64,000 nucleotides of DNA from Planctomycetota bacterium (GTDB taxonomy: Bacteria > Planctomycetota > Planctomycetia > Planctomycetales > Planctomycetaceae), in assembly GCA_022600195.1 (NCBI GenBank), contig JAHZKX010000026.1, positions 79,061-143,060 of the forward strand, read 5' to 3'. The notes under the pieces were generated by a model. The model was not told where the DNA came from and did no database searches. It saw nothing but the letters and a program-made list of their open reading frames with translations. Position numbers and translations under genes: made by a program. Shown here piece after piece: positions 49,420 through 59,783 of this stretch (positions within the stretch are counted from its first letter, which is position 1; the number at the start of each line of letters is the position of its first letter).

Positions 49420-52400
49420 ATGTTTCTTTTCAACAAAACGAGATGCCCCGTGAATCGACTTTGGTTTTTATTGCTCTGTTTCGTATTCGGGGTCGTAGGC
49501 GTTTTGGCCCCCAGTCAGGCAGCTGAAGAGTTTTCCGGACTCAAAGTTCCGGAAGGTTTTCGGGCGACGCTCTATGCCGACGATGAGCTGGCGCACGATA
49601 TCTATTCCATGACCATCGATTCTTTAGGAAGAGTTGTTGTTTCCGGACCGGGTTATGTGCGCATCCTGATTGATGCGGACCAGGATGGCGTTGCGGAATC
49701 CTATCAGCAATTTGCAGATGGTCCCAAGACTGGCGCGCAAGGCATGTACTTTCTCGGCAGGGATCTGCTCTGCACCGGTGATGCCGGTCTGATTCGTTAT
49801 CGCGATCAGAATGCTGACGATCGGGCGGATGGGAAACCCGATGTCTTTTTGCAGACAAAAACGGGAGGCGAACATAATACGCATTCGATTCAGAAAGGCC
49901 CGGATGGCTGGTGGTATCTGCTACTGGGAAACACGGCGGGCATTAATGAGAAATACATCACGCGCAAGACATCACCCGTTAAGAAACCTTATGCAGGCAC
50001 GCTGATGCGGTTGAGCCCTGATCTGACTCAAGGTGAAGTCATCGCCGATGGTTTTCGGAATGCCTACGATTTTTCCTTCTCACCAAACGGTGATGTATTC
50101 ACCTATGACAGTGATGGCGAACGTGATATTTCACTACCCTGGTATCGACCGACGCGAGTGTTTCATGTCCTTCCCGGTTCAAATGCCGGCTGGCGGAGTC
50201 GCAGTTGGAAACGCCCGGATCTGTTTTTTGACATGCCTCCGGTGATCGCGGCTTTTCATCGTGGTTCCCCGACCGGTGTGACTTCCTACCAGCATCGACA
50301 GTTTCCAACAGCCTATCAGGGGGCATTGTTTGTTGCCGATTGGACATTTGGCCGCGTGCATGCGATTCCACTTGAGGATTATGAAAGCACCTACTCCAGT
50401 GAACCGAGCGAATTTATTACAGGTGTTGGACAGTTTGGGTTTGCACCAACCGACCTGGAGATTGGCCTTGATGGTAGTCTTTATGTCAGTGTTGGCGGAC
50501 GTGGAACGAGAGGCAGTGTCTTTCGCATTGAATATACGGGACCTGTTGAAGCACAAAAACCTGATTTGAATGCACCTTCATTGTCGCAGAAAGAAAATGA
50601 TTCCACCGAAACTTTGCAAACATTGACAGATTGTCTGTCAGCGCCCCAGCCGCTTAGTAGCTGGTCGCGCCAAGTATGGCTTCCACAAGTGAAATCATTG
50701 GAGACTGCCGACTTTTTTCGGGCATCGCTAGATCGTACGCGTCCCGTGGCGCAACGCATTCGTGCGATTGAAATTATCACGGAAGTACTGGGCGGATTCC
50801 CGGATCGCATTGCGGAACAACTGATTCTGGAGAAATCCGATGAAGTCCGTGCACGACTCGCATGGTCATTAGGCTATCAAAGTCAGTCCGAAGAAGTGGC
50901 CGAATGGTTAAACGCGCTGCTCAAGGATGAATCTCCTCTGGTGGCCCGCTTTGCATTACAGGCCTTCCTGCAACAGGGTGATCAGATTGATCAGACAAAA
51001 TGCCTTTCCGGTTTGCAGAAAACACTGGGGGCACGTCAGCGTTATGTCAGACAATCGGCGGCCCGTGCTGCTGCGACATTAAAGCCGGAAGATTTTAAAA
51101 CGCTTTCGTCCCGAGTCAGTGCTGACGAGGGCGCTGCTCAGATTTCACTTGCGTATGCCAGCATTCTCAAGCAGGAGGGCGTGGTCCCTTTGGCAGTGCG
51201 CACGGGAATCAGTGTGTTTGAAGGCGACTATCAAACGGATCTGCGCCTGGATGCACTGCGGTTAATTCAGTTGGGTCTCGGCGATCTGGGTCCGCCTACG
51301 AAGATGGCAGCGGTTTTTGACGGATATGCCAACAGCGCAGACCTGGCAGAATTCGAACGCCATCTGGATCCGATTCGGATTCGACTTATGGAAGCGTTTC
51401 CCAGCAGCCATGAAATTCTGGATTACGAACTGGCCCGCGTCCTCTCGATGCTCACGCCGTACAATCCCAAATTACTGGATCGGATTCTCGCGAAAATAAC
51501 CAAAGACTCCGATCCGGTATCTGATCTGCATTATTTAATCGTCGCTGCCCGTATTCCCAGTGATCGCAGCCGAGAACAGTCAAAGAAAATCGCCAGCGCG
51601 CTGGTACACATTGATGCAAAATTACTTCAACTAAAACTTCCACAGGATACAAACTGGGACGACCGTTTTAAGGAACTCTATACGCAACTTGTCAAAATTG
51701 ACGCCGATCTCCCGCGACAGATCGTTGAACAGCCAGATTTCGGAATGCCCGGGCATGTGCTGTTTCTCAGTCAGTTACCTTCACAGTTTCTGCCAAAAGC
51801 GATTGAAGCCTTTGATCAAAAAATCAAAGCCGATCCGGATTTTCTCTGGAACAGTGACGTAGTTTTTGTATTTGGGGAATCGAAGGCGCCTGAGCATCGA
51901 GAAATGATTCGTAATCTCTATGACGACTTTGCGTTACAGGCGGCGGTTCTGGCCGTTCTGGGAACAACACCCGAAGAACAGGATCGCGAGAAATTTATCG
52001 CTGGTCTGGCGTCATCACAAATCGAAATGCTGGAAATCTGTGTGTCTGCGCTGGAAAAACTGTCGGCATCCACGAAGCCTGAAGAGAAGGTGCGACTCTT
52101 TGGAACGTTACGCCGTCTGGGAACCGATAAGCGCGAACAAAAACTAAAGTCGCGAATTGGGGTGTTATTGCGAAAATGGACCGGTCAACAGTTGGGGTTA
52201 CCCGGCGATGGTGGTGATTCCAAAACTCAGAGGGATCTGATTCAGGCCTGGGAAGACTGGCTGTCGAAAGCGCACCCGAAAGTCTTTGCATCGATTTTAA
52301 AGCAAAGCGGACCGGAGACCGAAAAATTCTTCGAATTACTGGAAACCGTGGATTGGGAGCAAGGCGACAAAGCAAGGGGAGAGGCTTTGTTTCGGAAACG

Positions 52401-52761
52401 GGCCTGTGTGCAATGTCATGGAAATCGAAGTGCATTGGGACCCGCGTTAACAGGTGCTGCCAAGCGGTTCTCCCGAAAAGATCTGTTTACTGCCATTGTG
52501 TCTCCGAATCGGGATGTCTCACCACGTTATCAGACAACGGTTGTCGAAACCGTGGATGGGAAGGTGTATACGGGCCTTGTCGTTTACCGGTCAGTGGATG
52601 GATTAACGCTACGCAATTCCAATAATCAAACAACGCGCATTGAAGCGGATGAAATCGATTTCCAAAGCAAGAAAAGCACATCACTGATGCCCAAAGGATT
52701 GTTGAAAGATCTGTCAGCACAAGATTTGGCTGACTTGAACGCCTACCTACAAGGTCTGTAA
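49420..52761 (+). CDS. Large PVC-type haem-binding propeller/HEAT-repeat dehydrogenase-like protein
   Basis: 1113 aa with a signal peptide (about residues 14-34). The opening EEFSGLKVPEGFRATLYAD and the HSIQKGPDGWWYLLLGNTAG and ADGFRNAYDFSFSPNGDVFT segments belong to a sorbosone-dehydrogenase-like propeller (~40-380). Residues ~420-980 are helical HEAT-like repeats. The C-terminal module has CVQCHG (~996), GPALTGAAKR and a beta-rich end, the planctomycete 'haem-binding' domain. These very large secreted proteins are abundant in planctomycetes; a role in polysaccharide-derived sugar oxidation is inferred. The ATG start follows a GAGG-like site. Confidence 0.85.
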   Translation: MFLFNKTRCPVNRLWFLLLCFVFGVVGVLAPSQAAEEFSGLKVPEGFRATLYADDELAHDIYSMTIDSLGRVVVSGPGYVRILIDADQDGVAESYQQFADGPKTGAQGMYFLGRDLLCTGDAGLIRYRDQNADDRADGKPDVFLQTKTGGEHNTHSIQKGPDGWWYLLLGNTAGINEKYITRKTSPVKKPYAGTLMRLSPDLTQGEVIADGFRNAYDFSFSPNGDVFTYDSDGERDISLPWYRPTRVFHVLPGSNAGWRSRSWKRPDLFFDMPPVIAAFHRGSPTGVTSYQHRQFPTAYQGALFVADWTFGRVHAIPLEDYESTYSSEPSEFITGVGQFGFAPTDLEIGLDGSLYVSVGGRGTRGSVFRIEYTGPVEAQKPDLNAPSLSQKENDSTETLQTLTDCLSAPQPLSSWSRQVWLPQVKSLETADFFRASLDRTRPVAQRIRAIEIITEVLGGFPDRIAEQLILEKSDEVRARLAWSLGYQSQSEEVAEWLNALLKDESPLVARFALQAFLQQGDQIDQTKCLSGLQKTLGARQRYVRQSAARAAATLKPEDFKTLSSRVSADEGAAQISLAYASILKQEGVVPLAVRTGISVFEGDYQTDLRLDALRLIQLGLGDLGPPTKMAAVFDGYANSADLAEFERHLDPIRIRLMEAFPSSHEILDYELARVLSMLTPYNPKLLDRILAKITKDSDPVSDLHYLIVAARIPSDRSREQSKKIASALVHIDAKLLQLKLPQDTNWDDRFKELYTQLVKIDADLPRQIVEQPDFGMPGHVLFLSQLPSQFLPKAIEAFDQKIKADPDFLWNSDVVFVFGESKAPEHREMIRNLYDDFALQAAVLAVLGTTPEEQDREKFIAGLASSQIEMLEICVSALEKLSASTKPEEKVRLFGTLRRLGTDKREQKLKSRIGVLLRKWTGQQLGLPGDGGDSKTQRDLIQAWEDWLSKAHPKVFASILKQSGPETEKFFELLETVDWEQGDKARGEALFRKRACVQCHGNRSALGPALTGAAKRFSRKDLFTAIVSPNRDVSPRYQTTVVETVDGKVYTGLVVYRSVDGLTLRNSNNQTTRIEADEIDFQSKKSTSLMPKGLLKDLSAQDLADLNAYLQGL

Positions 52762-52829
52762 CGAATTCCGGTAACTCTGTTCCCACGTGATTCAGAATAT
52801 CATCATTTGAGCGAGAGGCTTTAATCCGC

Positions 52830-53708
52830 GTGTCGAGTTCTGAAGAATCACCAGAAAAGAAAAAACGCACACGAAAAATGCCGCAGCCTTACAATGCGCT
52901 GGACGGCAAACGGTGGATTCAAAATTCGATCAGTGTCTGGAGTGATATTCGCAAGTCGACCGAAGAAGTGCGTTTGAAACATCCGGCGATCTTTCCTGAA
53001 ATGCTCGTCGAACGCCTGATTGAAACATTTCTGCCTCTGGATGGAGAGATAATACTCGATCCATTTGCCGGTTCGGGCAGTACGATAGTGACAGCAGAGA
53101 AAATGGGTAAAACCGGTGTCGGTGTGGAACTCTCTGAGGATTATGCCGCTCTGGGCAATCAGCGCCTGAATGAAGTTGCTTCACAGTCAGCCACCCGACA
53201 GGAGTCTGCTCCTGCTGTCGAACAGCGGGACGTGAAATCGTGCATTCATCACGGTTCTGCTTTGAAGTTATCCGAATGGGTCTCGCCGGGAAGTGTCGAT
53301 CTTTGCATTACTTCCCCACCCTACTGGAATGTGTTGAACCAACGTCGCACGGCTGACCATAAAGCGGTGCGGCATTATGGAAATCATGAGCAGGATCTGG
53401 GCGTTGTCGAAGATTACGAAGAATTTCTAACGGAGCTGACTCAGGTATTTGAACAGGTATTAACCGCGCTGCGGCCGGGAGGATACTGTTGTGTGATCGT
53501 CATGGATTTGCGAAAGAAAAGTCAATTCTTTCCTTTTCATAGTGATTTGGCCACAAAGTTACAGCAGATCGGTTTGATTTACGATGATCTGATTATCTGG
53601 AATCGGCAGTCGGAATATAATAATCTCAGGCCGCTGGGCTTTCCTTCCGTATTTCGCGTCAATAAAGTTCACGAATTTATTTTGTTGATGCAAAAGCCAA
53701 AACGTTAG
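52830..53708 (+). CDS. Orphan DNA methyltransferase, permuted motif order
   Basis: 292 aa, starting at a GTG with AGAGG upstream. Motif I-type SAM binding, DPFAGSGST, is at ~76 and preceded by HPAIFPEMLVERLIETF, the segment that in beta-class enzymes comes near the C-terminus. The catalytic SPPYW (motif IV, N4-cytosine/N6-adenine type) is at ~161. The order is therefore the reverse of the beta class. A basic, Ser/Lys-rich N-terminal ~20 residues may bind DNA. No restriction endonuclease or specificity subunit is adjacent, so it is likely a solitary, possibly regulatory, methyltransferase. Confidence 0.83.
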   Translation: MSSSEESPEKKKRTRKMPQPYNALDGKRWIQNSISVWSDIRKSTEEVRLKHPAIFPEMLVERLIETFLPLDGEIILDPFAGSGSTIVTAEKMGKTGVGVELSEDYAALGNQRLNEVASQSATRQESAPAVEQRDVKSCIHHGSALKLSEWVSPGSVDLCITSPPYWNVLNQRRTADHKAVRHYGNHEQDLGVVEDYEEFLTELTQVFEQVLTALRPGGYCCVIVMDLRKKSQFFPFHSDLATKLQQIGLIYDDLIIWNRQSEYNNLRPLGFPSVFRVNKVHEFILLMQKPKR

Positions 53709-53885
53709 ATTGGCATTCAATCGGCAGAGTCTGTATAACTCACTTCTCAAATGTGAAATTATTTCAGGATCTGCTTGGAACAGCTGGAAGCTCTTGTCAT
53801 AATGGTTATGCAGGAGTTGAATTGCGCTAGGCAAAATAGTCAAATCATAAAAATACGCTGACAGAATTATTAAGAGAGTAATACC

Positions 53886-54836
53886 ATGCACCAAATCAAT
53901 TCAATATTAGTCGGTGTTGATCTGACCCACGCGGATCGACTGGTCGCTGCCGATTTAAATGAACAGACTGCCGAGGCCGTCGAACGTGCAATCTGGCTGG
54001 CTGATCTGGTGAATGCAAAGCTGGAATTCTTTGCTGCCATTGATTTGTCTGCGCATACGAAACATTTACTGGAAGAGGATCGGAATCACCTTTCTAATAA
54101 TGTGGAAGACGAAGCTCATAAGGTCATGGGGTACTTGATCGAAAAAGCAAAAGCCGCCGGAGTGGAAAGTACATCTAAAGTGGCCCTTGGCCCCAGTTGG
54201 CGCGAGATCATTCTCGATGTCCTCAAGAACAATCATGATCTGGTACTGGTCGGAACGCGACCTCATGGCTTTAAAGGGCGGTTGTTCGGTGGCACGGTTA
54301 TGAATCTTTTCCGCCAATGCCCCTGTCCGGTTTATGCCGTCAAAATAGGTGAAGAACCGGAAGTTCCCGAAATCGCAGTTGCCAGCGATATGAGTGAAGT
54401 CAGCAGCGATATCTTGAACTTCATTGTTTCAATTGGTCAGATGGCCGATGTGAAAATTCACCTGCTACACGCCATTGATACGCAACTCGATCAACGTCTC
54501 AAAGGATTGGATGTCGGCGAAGAAACAATTCAAAAATGTTCCGCGGATATCAAGGAAGAAATCGAGAATGAACTGAACGAGCAGTTGGCCCAGACCGATT
54601 ACCGCACACTCTCTTATGGTGTCAAAACGCATGTGCTGGAAGGTTCACCCGAAGAAACGATTCCAGCCTTCATTGCGGAAAACAAAATCAACCTGCTCGC
54701 GATGGGCACATTAGCCCGCACCGGTATCAGCGGTTTCTTCATCGGCAATACCGCAGAACGCATGCTGGAAAAAGTCGACTGCTCCGTCCTCGCATTCAAA
54801 CCTGTCGATTTTGTTTCGCCTGTGGTTCCTGAGTGA
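53886..54836 (+). CDS. Universal stress protein with two UspA domains
   Basis: 316 aa. Each half opens with a short strand (NSILVGVDLT; EIAVASDMSE) and the halves end with nucleotide-loop patterns: LVGTRPHGFKGRLFGGTV (~118-135), and MGTLARTGISGFFIGNTAE (~275-293), the latter a G-x2-G-x9-G-S/T ATP-binding loop. The order is like UspE. It is cytoplasmic and presumably stress-induced. The ATG has a GAGAG site upstream. It is followed 83 bp later by the interrupted propeller gene. Confidence 0.88.
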   Translation: MHQINSILVGVDLTHADRLVAADLNEQTAEAVERAIWLADLVNAKLEFFAAIDLSAHTKHLLEEDRNHLSNNVEDEAHKVMGYLIEKAKAAGVESTSKVALGPSWREIILDVLKNNHDLVLVGTRPHGFKGRLFGGTVMNLFRQCPCPVYAVKIGEEPEVPEIAVASDMSEVSSDILNFIVSIGQMADVKIHLLHAIDTQLDQRLKGLDVGEETIQKCSADIKEEIENELNEQLAQTDYRTLSYGVKTHVLEGSPEETIPAFIAENKINLLAMGTLARTGISGFFIGNTAERMLEKVDCSVLAFKPVDFVSPVVPE

Positions 54837-54919
54837 CGGGGAAGTGTTCTGGATTCTGCCTGCGTTAACCGGTAGGATGAGTGTTTCGATTGTTCACTCC
54901 GGATCCGAGGTTTACAAGT

Positions 54920-56515
54920 ATGGGTTGTTTCCTGAAATTTCAACAACAGTGTCGCTCTTTTATCGGCGGTCTTGTTGTTTTCTTCTGCATGACATCGCTA
55001 CTTACTGGGGTCTTTGCTGAGATCAAGGAGAAAGCGCAATCAAATACGTTTCCTTATAGCGAACAGGAACTGAACGCGCATGTGTTTTCGCTGGCGAAAA
55101 ATTATTTCGCTGACTTTCAACACCCGGAAACTTATGTCCTGTATGGGTCGCGTCTATCAACAAAAGCGAGTTGGACCTCGCCCGCAGACATCAAAGCAGA
55201 AAAACCGATGCCCTGGGGTTATGGCTCGCGGATTGCAGATACTTCATTGCACACCGGTCACATGCTGATCGCACTTCTGGATGCATACGAGGCAAAACCT
55301 GATCCATTCCTCAAACGGAACATCGCACGCTGTTTTCAGGCACTGAAAATGATCGGTTCGCTGCCCGAAACACATCCCAAAGCAGGCAAGCCGGCGCTGG
55401 TCGGCCTTGTGCCACGGGGGCCACATCCGGATGATAAAAGTGCCTATTTTGATGATTCCTCCATGGATCAACACACAACATACATTATCAGCCTGGCCCG
55501 ATATGCGCGTTCATCTCTGGCGACTGCGGAGCAAAAAACCTGGATCCGTCAATCACTCGAAAAAGTGGGACGCAGGCTGGAAAAGAACGGCTGGTCAATC
55601 AAACGCGCGGATGGTGTGACACGAGCTCATGTGGGCTTTGCCTGGACGGGCTTTATTTCGCAGCATGTTTCAATTCTGTTACCCAGTGTGTATGCCCTTT
55701 ATCAAGGGACTGGCAACAAACATTGGTTAGACACCTATGAAGCATTCTTGGCCGAACGAGATGGCAAACGCTGGCAACAAATGCATGTGGGACCGCACAT
55801 CAAAATCAATGGGCACCCCATCTATGCCAATCAGGGGGCCTTTCGCGTCAATGCCCTCTATCATTTTGAACGAGAGGTCGAAAAGAAAGAGGTCCTGCAT
55901 CGCCTGTTGGAATACATTGCAAAAATCCAAATGGAGCGAGATTTTCCCGGCGAAATGTATCGCAAGTTTCATAAAGAGCAAGAGTGGCAGGCTCTGCAAC
56001 AGAAATGGAACTGGAAAGACTCAGAGTTGCATGGCAGCGCACAAGCCTGGAGTCTGTATCAACCAGACATGCTCAGTGATCAGACGCTTGCTGTATTGGC
56101 CCATGTTCGGTTTCCATTGACCGGTTATCACATGGTCATGCTGAGTGAAAATCCGAAGTTGATTCAAGCACATTTGCCCGAAATCTGGCGGATGCTGAAA
56201 ACCATCGACCTGAAAAAAATCAGTGCAGGCGAAACCAATTACCTGTTCACCGTCGTCGGCCTGCATGCGTATGCGTTCTATTACAATCAACATAAACGCA
56301 CGAAACAAAAACCGCAGCAAGCAAAATCCAAACCGACACCGGTTACGAATCTTCCCATCATCGCAAATGCCGGTATTGGTCCTGCGATTGATGTGGCCAT
56401 TGATGAAACGCTCGCATACGCGATCGGCAGGGGCGCGCTACACATCCTTGATATTTCAAAACCGACGCAACCTCAAGTCGTCGGCAAAATATCCGGGTTG
56501 GGGAATACGCGATAA
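54920..56515 (+). CDS. 5' part of an interrupted secreted protein (alpha-toroid plus LVIVD propeller)
   Basis: 531 aa from the ATG at 54920 (GAGG 9 bp upstream; a GTG at 54881 is an alternative). After a signal peptide (about 10-34) comes a helical domain rich in Trp, His and Tyr (HTGHMLIALLDAYE, WTGFISQHVSILL, HIKINGHPIYANQGAF), probably an (alpha/alpha)-toroid related to glycan-active enzymes; no catalytic residues are identified. From about residue 490 the first LVIVD-type propeller repeats begin (ALHILDISKPTQPQVVG). The frame stops at TAA 56513-56515, in the middle of a repeat, and the same frame continues afterwards. Confidence 0.75.
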   Translation: MGCFLKFQQQCRSFIGGLVVFFCMTSLLTGVFAEIKEKAQSNTFPYSEQELNAHVFSLAKNYFADFQHPETYVLYGSRLSTKASWTSPADIKAEKPMPWGYGSRIADTSLHTGHMLIALLDAYEAKPDPFLKRNIARCFQALKMIGSLPETHPKAGKPALVGLVPRGPHPDDKSAYFDDSSMDQHTTYIISLARYARSSLATAEQKTWIRQSLEKVGRRLEKNGWSIKRADGVTRAHVGFAWTGFISQHVSILLPSVYALYQGTGNKHWLDTYEAFLAERDGKRWQQMHVGPHIKINGHPIYANQGAFRVNALYHFEREVEKKEVLHRLLEYIAKIQMERDFPGEMYRKFHKEQEWQALQQKWNWKDSELHGSAQAWSLYQPDMLSDQTLAVLAHVRFPLTGYHMVMLSENPKLIQAHLPEIWRMLKTIDLKKISAGETNYLFTVVGLHAYAFYYNQHKRTKQKPQQAKSKPTPVTNLPIIANAGIGPAIDVAIDETLAYAIGRGALHILDISKPTQPQVVGKISGLGNTR

Positions 56516-58288
56516 ATCGCAGTCAGAGACGGCATTGCCTATGTTGGTTCGCGCGAAGATGGGGCATTCATCATTGATGTCAAAGACCGAACCAATCCCA
56601 AACTGCTTTCACACTATGATTCCGTCGAATTTGCAACCGGTGTTGAAGTTTCCGGCAACATCCTTTTTCTGGCATTACGTCATTATGGCGTGGAACTGGT
56701 AGATGTTTCGAATCCAAACAAGCCACTCCATTTAAGCACCGTACGGACAGGCGAAGCCCAGTCGATCTCTGTCAGAAATAACTATGTGTATGCCGGTGTC
56801 TGGGCGACTTCGGAAATCGTCGTGATCGATATTACCGATTCACGCCATCCAAAGATTACTGCGAAAGTGAATTTAGACGGCTTCGGAGATGGTCTGGATG
56901 TGAGAGGCGACTATCTTTACGCCGCAACTGGGCATCATTCCCGAGAAAAACATCGACAACCGGGCGATCCGGGATTTGGGCGCGGGCATGGTCTGGAACT
57001 CTTTGATATCTCGAATCCAGCAAAGCCGAAATTTCTCTCGCGCGTTAAGTTTCCACCCTTTTATGATCGGGGAAACGATATGTGGGGCGTGACGGTCGCC
57101 GGTGATTATGCATTCGTTTCCGATACGCACAACGGCATGTTTCTCGTCAATGTGGCTGATAAATTAGAGCCTCAGATTATCAGCCGTACTGTACTTCCCG
57201 AGGTGAAAGGACGCAAATCAAGAAGTCATGTAGGCTCGTTGGCTTTGACGAAAGATTATATTTATGTTGCTGGTGGCTGGTCCGATTTACATGTCGTCGC
57301 TGCTCCGGGAATCGCCCGCGTTCCCGTTACGGAGCCGAACACGCCGCCCGTCATCCATCCCAAAAAATCGACGTCAGAATCCAGCCGTTACCGACTCTAT
57401 CAAACTGATGGCCAGATTCATGCCGTTGATATTTTAGATGAGAAAGCGATTCTCGCGTGCGGAAACGGAGGCATTGAAGTACTCCGGATCCAACCAGAAT
57501 TCAAACGTCTCGCCAAACTTCCCACAACAGGATTTGCTACCGATGTTTATGTGCAAGGCTCAAAAATATATGTCGCCGAGGGTATCGCGGGACTGGGAAT
57601 CTATGAATTATCTAGCGAGAACCAGCTCAAAGAAATCGGTCGCTACCTCCCGGCTCGTGGAGCCATCAAGCAAGTCGAAGTTCCCGGCGATGGAAAATAT
57701 GCGCTGCTCCAAAATGGCGCTAACACGCTCCTGATTGTGGATGTCAGCCAATCTCAAAACCCTCAACTGATTCTCAAGGAAAACCAATACGGGTTGCTGT
57801 ATGGAGATCAGATCATGCGTGGGCTGGTTGAGAACCGTTATGCAGCCGCGTTCTGGCATGTCTCCGGAACTTACTGGTATGACCTGCAAAGCAAATCCAA
57901 TTCGATTCCCAGATTCAGCGGAAATAATCATCCCGAACGCTTTGGTGCCTCAAATGGATTAATCGCAGTCGGCAATCAAACTCTGGTCACCACAAGAGGC
58001 GGATATGTTTTACTCGACCGAAAAGAAGAACGTCCATTCAAGGATCTCACACTGTATCAGTTAGGTAAGCGGCGAGAGCATCTGGGGAAACCGACTATTT
58101 TTAAAGATCGACTTTACATTGCAGAGCGCGCAACGGGTCTGGTTTCTATCGCCAATATTTCCGATCTCACAAAACCAGAATTAATCGAACAATTTCATAC
58201 CATTGGAAACCCGGGCAGAATTTGCGTATATCACAAAAAGATGTTGATTCCCGATGGTCCGCACGGATTAATGGTATTCGATCAGTAA
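56516..58288 (+). pseudogene. 3' part of the interrupted gene: LVIVD-repeat beta-propeller
   Basis: Starting right after the TAA, this frame is open for 590 codons and reads IAVRDGIAYVGSREDGAFII, the direct continuation of the repeat broken at NTR-stop. The rest is LVIVD propeller blades (VELVDVSNPNKP, LELFDISNPAKP, ISNISDLTKPE-like). The first in-frame starts lie inside a blade (GTG at 56690) and have no ribosome site, so independent translation is unlikely. A CAA to TAA change would explain the stop. The joined product would be about 1120 aa. Confidence 0.75.
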
Positions 58289-58439
58289 GTCGTTTGATTC
58301 GAGCTTATTCTCGCTGCTGTCAAAATTCTGTTTCCTCTTGTGGAAATGCTTGATAGTTGTTGACGTAATGCAACTATGCTCACCAAAATGTATCTGATTG
58401 AAAAAGTCCTTCAGATCCTTTCTTCCAAGAGGCGCGCGT

Positions 58440-59714
58440 ATGGCTGATTCACTGGATCATTTTTTAGCAGAACACTCACGATTATCGCGACGTTACTTTT
58501 TACGGTATGGCGTTGCAGGAGCCGCGGGGCTGGCCGCTTTGAATCAGTTGTCGGCGGAGGATCAATCTCGAGACCCTGCACTGCAGAAAGCGATTGATAA
58601 ACTCGAAACCAATCTCACCGTTCCAAAAGTGTTCCGGGATGTCTCGCGTGGAAATCCGAAGCCGCATTCACTCAGCGAAGAGAAAAGGAAAGAAGTCGGC
58701 TTAACACGTGATACCTGGTCGCTGGAAGTCATCAGTGATCCGGAAAATAAAGCACGTCTGGGGAATCCTCTTACCAAAGAAAAAGGGACCGCGCTCAATT
58801 TTGAAGCGCTTCTCAAACTGGGTGAAAAACACGCGATCCGGTTTTCCAAAGTGATGACCTGTTTGAACATCAGAACCCCACTTGGTACGGGTATCTGGGA
58901 AGGCGTTCCGCTGAGAGAAATTCTCTGGTTGACAAAACCTCGGGATAATATCCGGCGCGTGTTCTATAACGGCTACCATAACGACGATCCAAAACAGATT
59001 TTCAAAAGTTCGCTACCCATCGATCGTGTGCTGGAAGATCCCGATGGTTTGCCCCCTGTGATTCTCTGTTACAAGCTGAATGGTGAATGGCTGACCCCGG
59101 AACGTGGAGCGCCGGTGCGGATGGTCATTCCCGAATCGTATGGATTCAAAAACATAAAATGGCTGACGCACATTTACTTTTCCAATTTGTTTCACGCCAA
59201 CGATACCTATGCCAATGGAAATAATGATATCGACAGCACTCTGAAAACATATGCTTCCACGCTTTCGTTTCCCAAACAAGTCAAATCGAATCAGCCGATT
59301 CCGATTACCGGCTATGCTCAGGCGGGAACCGCGGGTCTCGCGAAAGTACAGGTCTGGATTCAGAAAAACGGCGAGAAATTTTCCAGGGATGACCGCTACT
59401 TCACAACAGCGCCCTGGGTCGATGCTGAAATTCTCTCTGCACCGACGGCCCATCAATGGGGCGGCGATCTACCAGACAATAAAATTCCCATCGGCACTAT
59501 TGGTTTTGACAACAAAACTGGAAAACCCAATACATGGCCGATGCCCTTGATGAAAGCTCACTGGGCGATTCTGATGCCCGCTTTACCCGCGGGGAAATAT
59601 ACGCTGCGCTGTCGCACCATCGACGCCAACGGCAAAGCCCAGCCCATGCCCCGTCCATTCCGAAAATCGGGTCACGTTGCCATCGAGCAGAAGGATATTG
59701 TGGTGACAACATGA
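58440..59714 (+). CDS. Tat-exported molybdopterin-dependent oxidoreductase, sulfite oxidase family
   Basis: 424 aa from the ATG at 58440 (AGAGG 7 bp upstream; TTG at 58398 is an alternative). A twin-arginine signal, SRRYFLRYGVAGAAGLAAL, spans about residues 16-34. The molybdopterin domain shows the candidate Mo-ligand Cys in VMTCLNIRTP and GIWEGVPLREIL, with a shorter loop between them than in classical sulfite oxidases, and later YGFKNIKWL. The C-terminal Mo-co dimerisation domain is present (GYAQAGTAGLAKVQVWIQ). Folded export with its cofactor is expected. The substrate may be sulfite or another oxo-anion; not determined. Confidence 0.82.
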   Translation: MADSLDHFLAEHSRLSRRYFLRYGVAGAAGLAALNQLSAEDQSRDPALQKAIDKLETNLTVPKVFRDVSRGNPKPHSLSEEKRKEVGLTRDTWSLEVISDPENKARLGNPLTKEKGTALNFEALLKLGEKHAIRFSKVMTCLNIRTPLGTGIWEGVPLREILWLTKPRDNIRRVFYNGYHNDDPKQIFKSSLPIDRVLEDPDGLPPVILCYKLNGEWLTPERGAPVRMVIPESYGFKNIKWLTHIYFSNLFHANDTYANGNNDIDSTLKTYASTLSFPKQVKSNQPIPITGYAQAGTAGLAKVQVWIQKNGEKFSRDDRYFTTAPWVDAEILSAPTAHQWGGDLPDNKIPIGTIGFDNKTGKPNTWPMPLMKAHWAILMPALPAGKYTLRCRTIDANGKAQPMPRPFRKSGHVAIEQKDIVVTT

Positions 59715-59783
59715 TTCAGAATGATGTAAGAAGTGATAGAAATCTTAATATGTGAATATAACAGGTGATCGAAAGGCCTGCTG

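Noticed and set aside
52762..53885. Restriction-modification island
   Set aside because: Only a methyltransferase is present; neighbours are a haem protein and a universal stress protein, and there is no sign of transfer.
56690..58288. Treating the second half of the interrupted gene as an independent gene starting at GTG 56690
   Set aside because: The GTG lies within a propeller blade and has no ribosome site, while the same frame is continuous with the upstream half apart from one stop.
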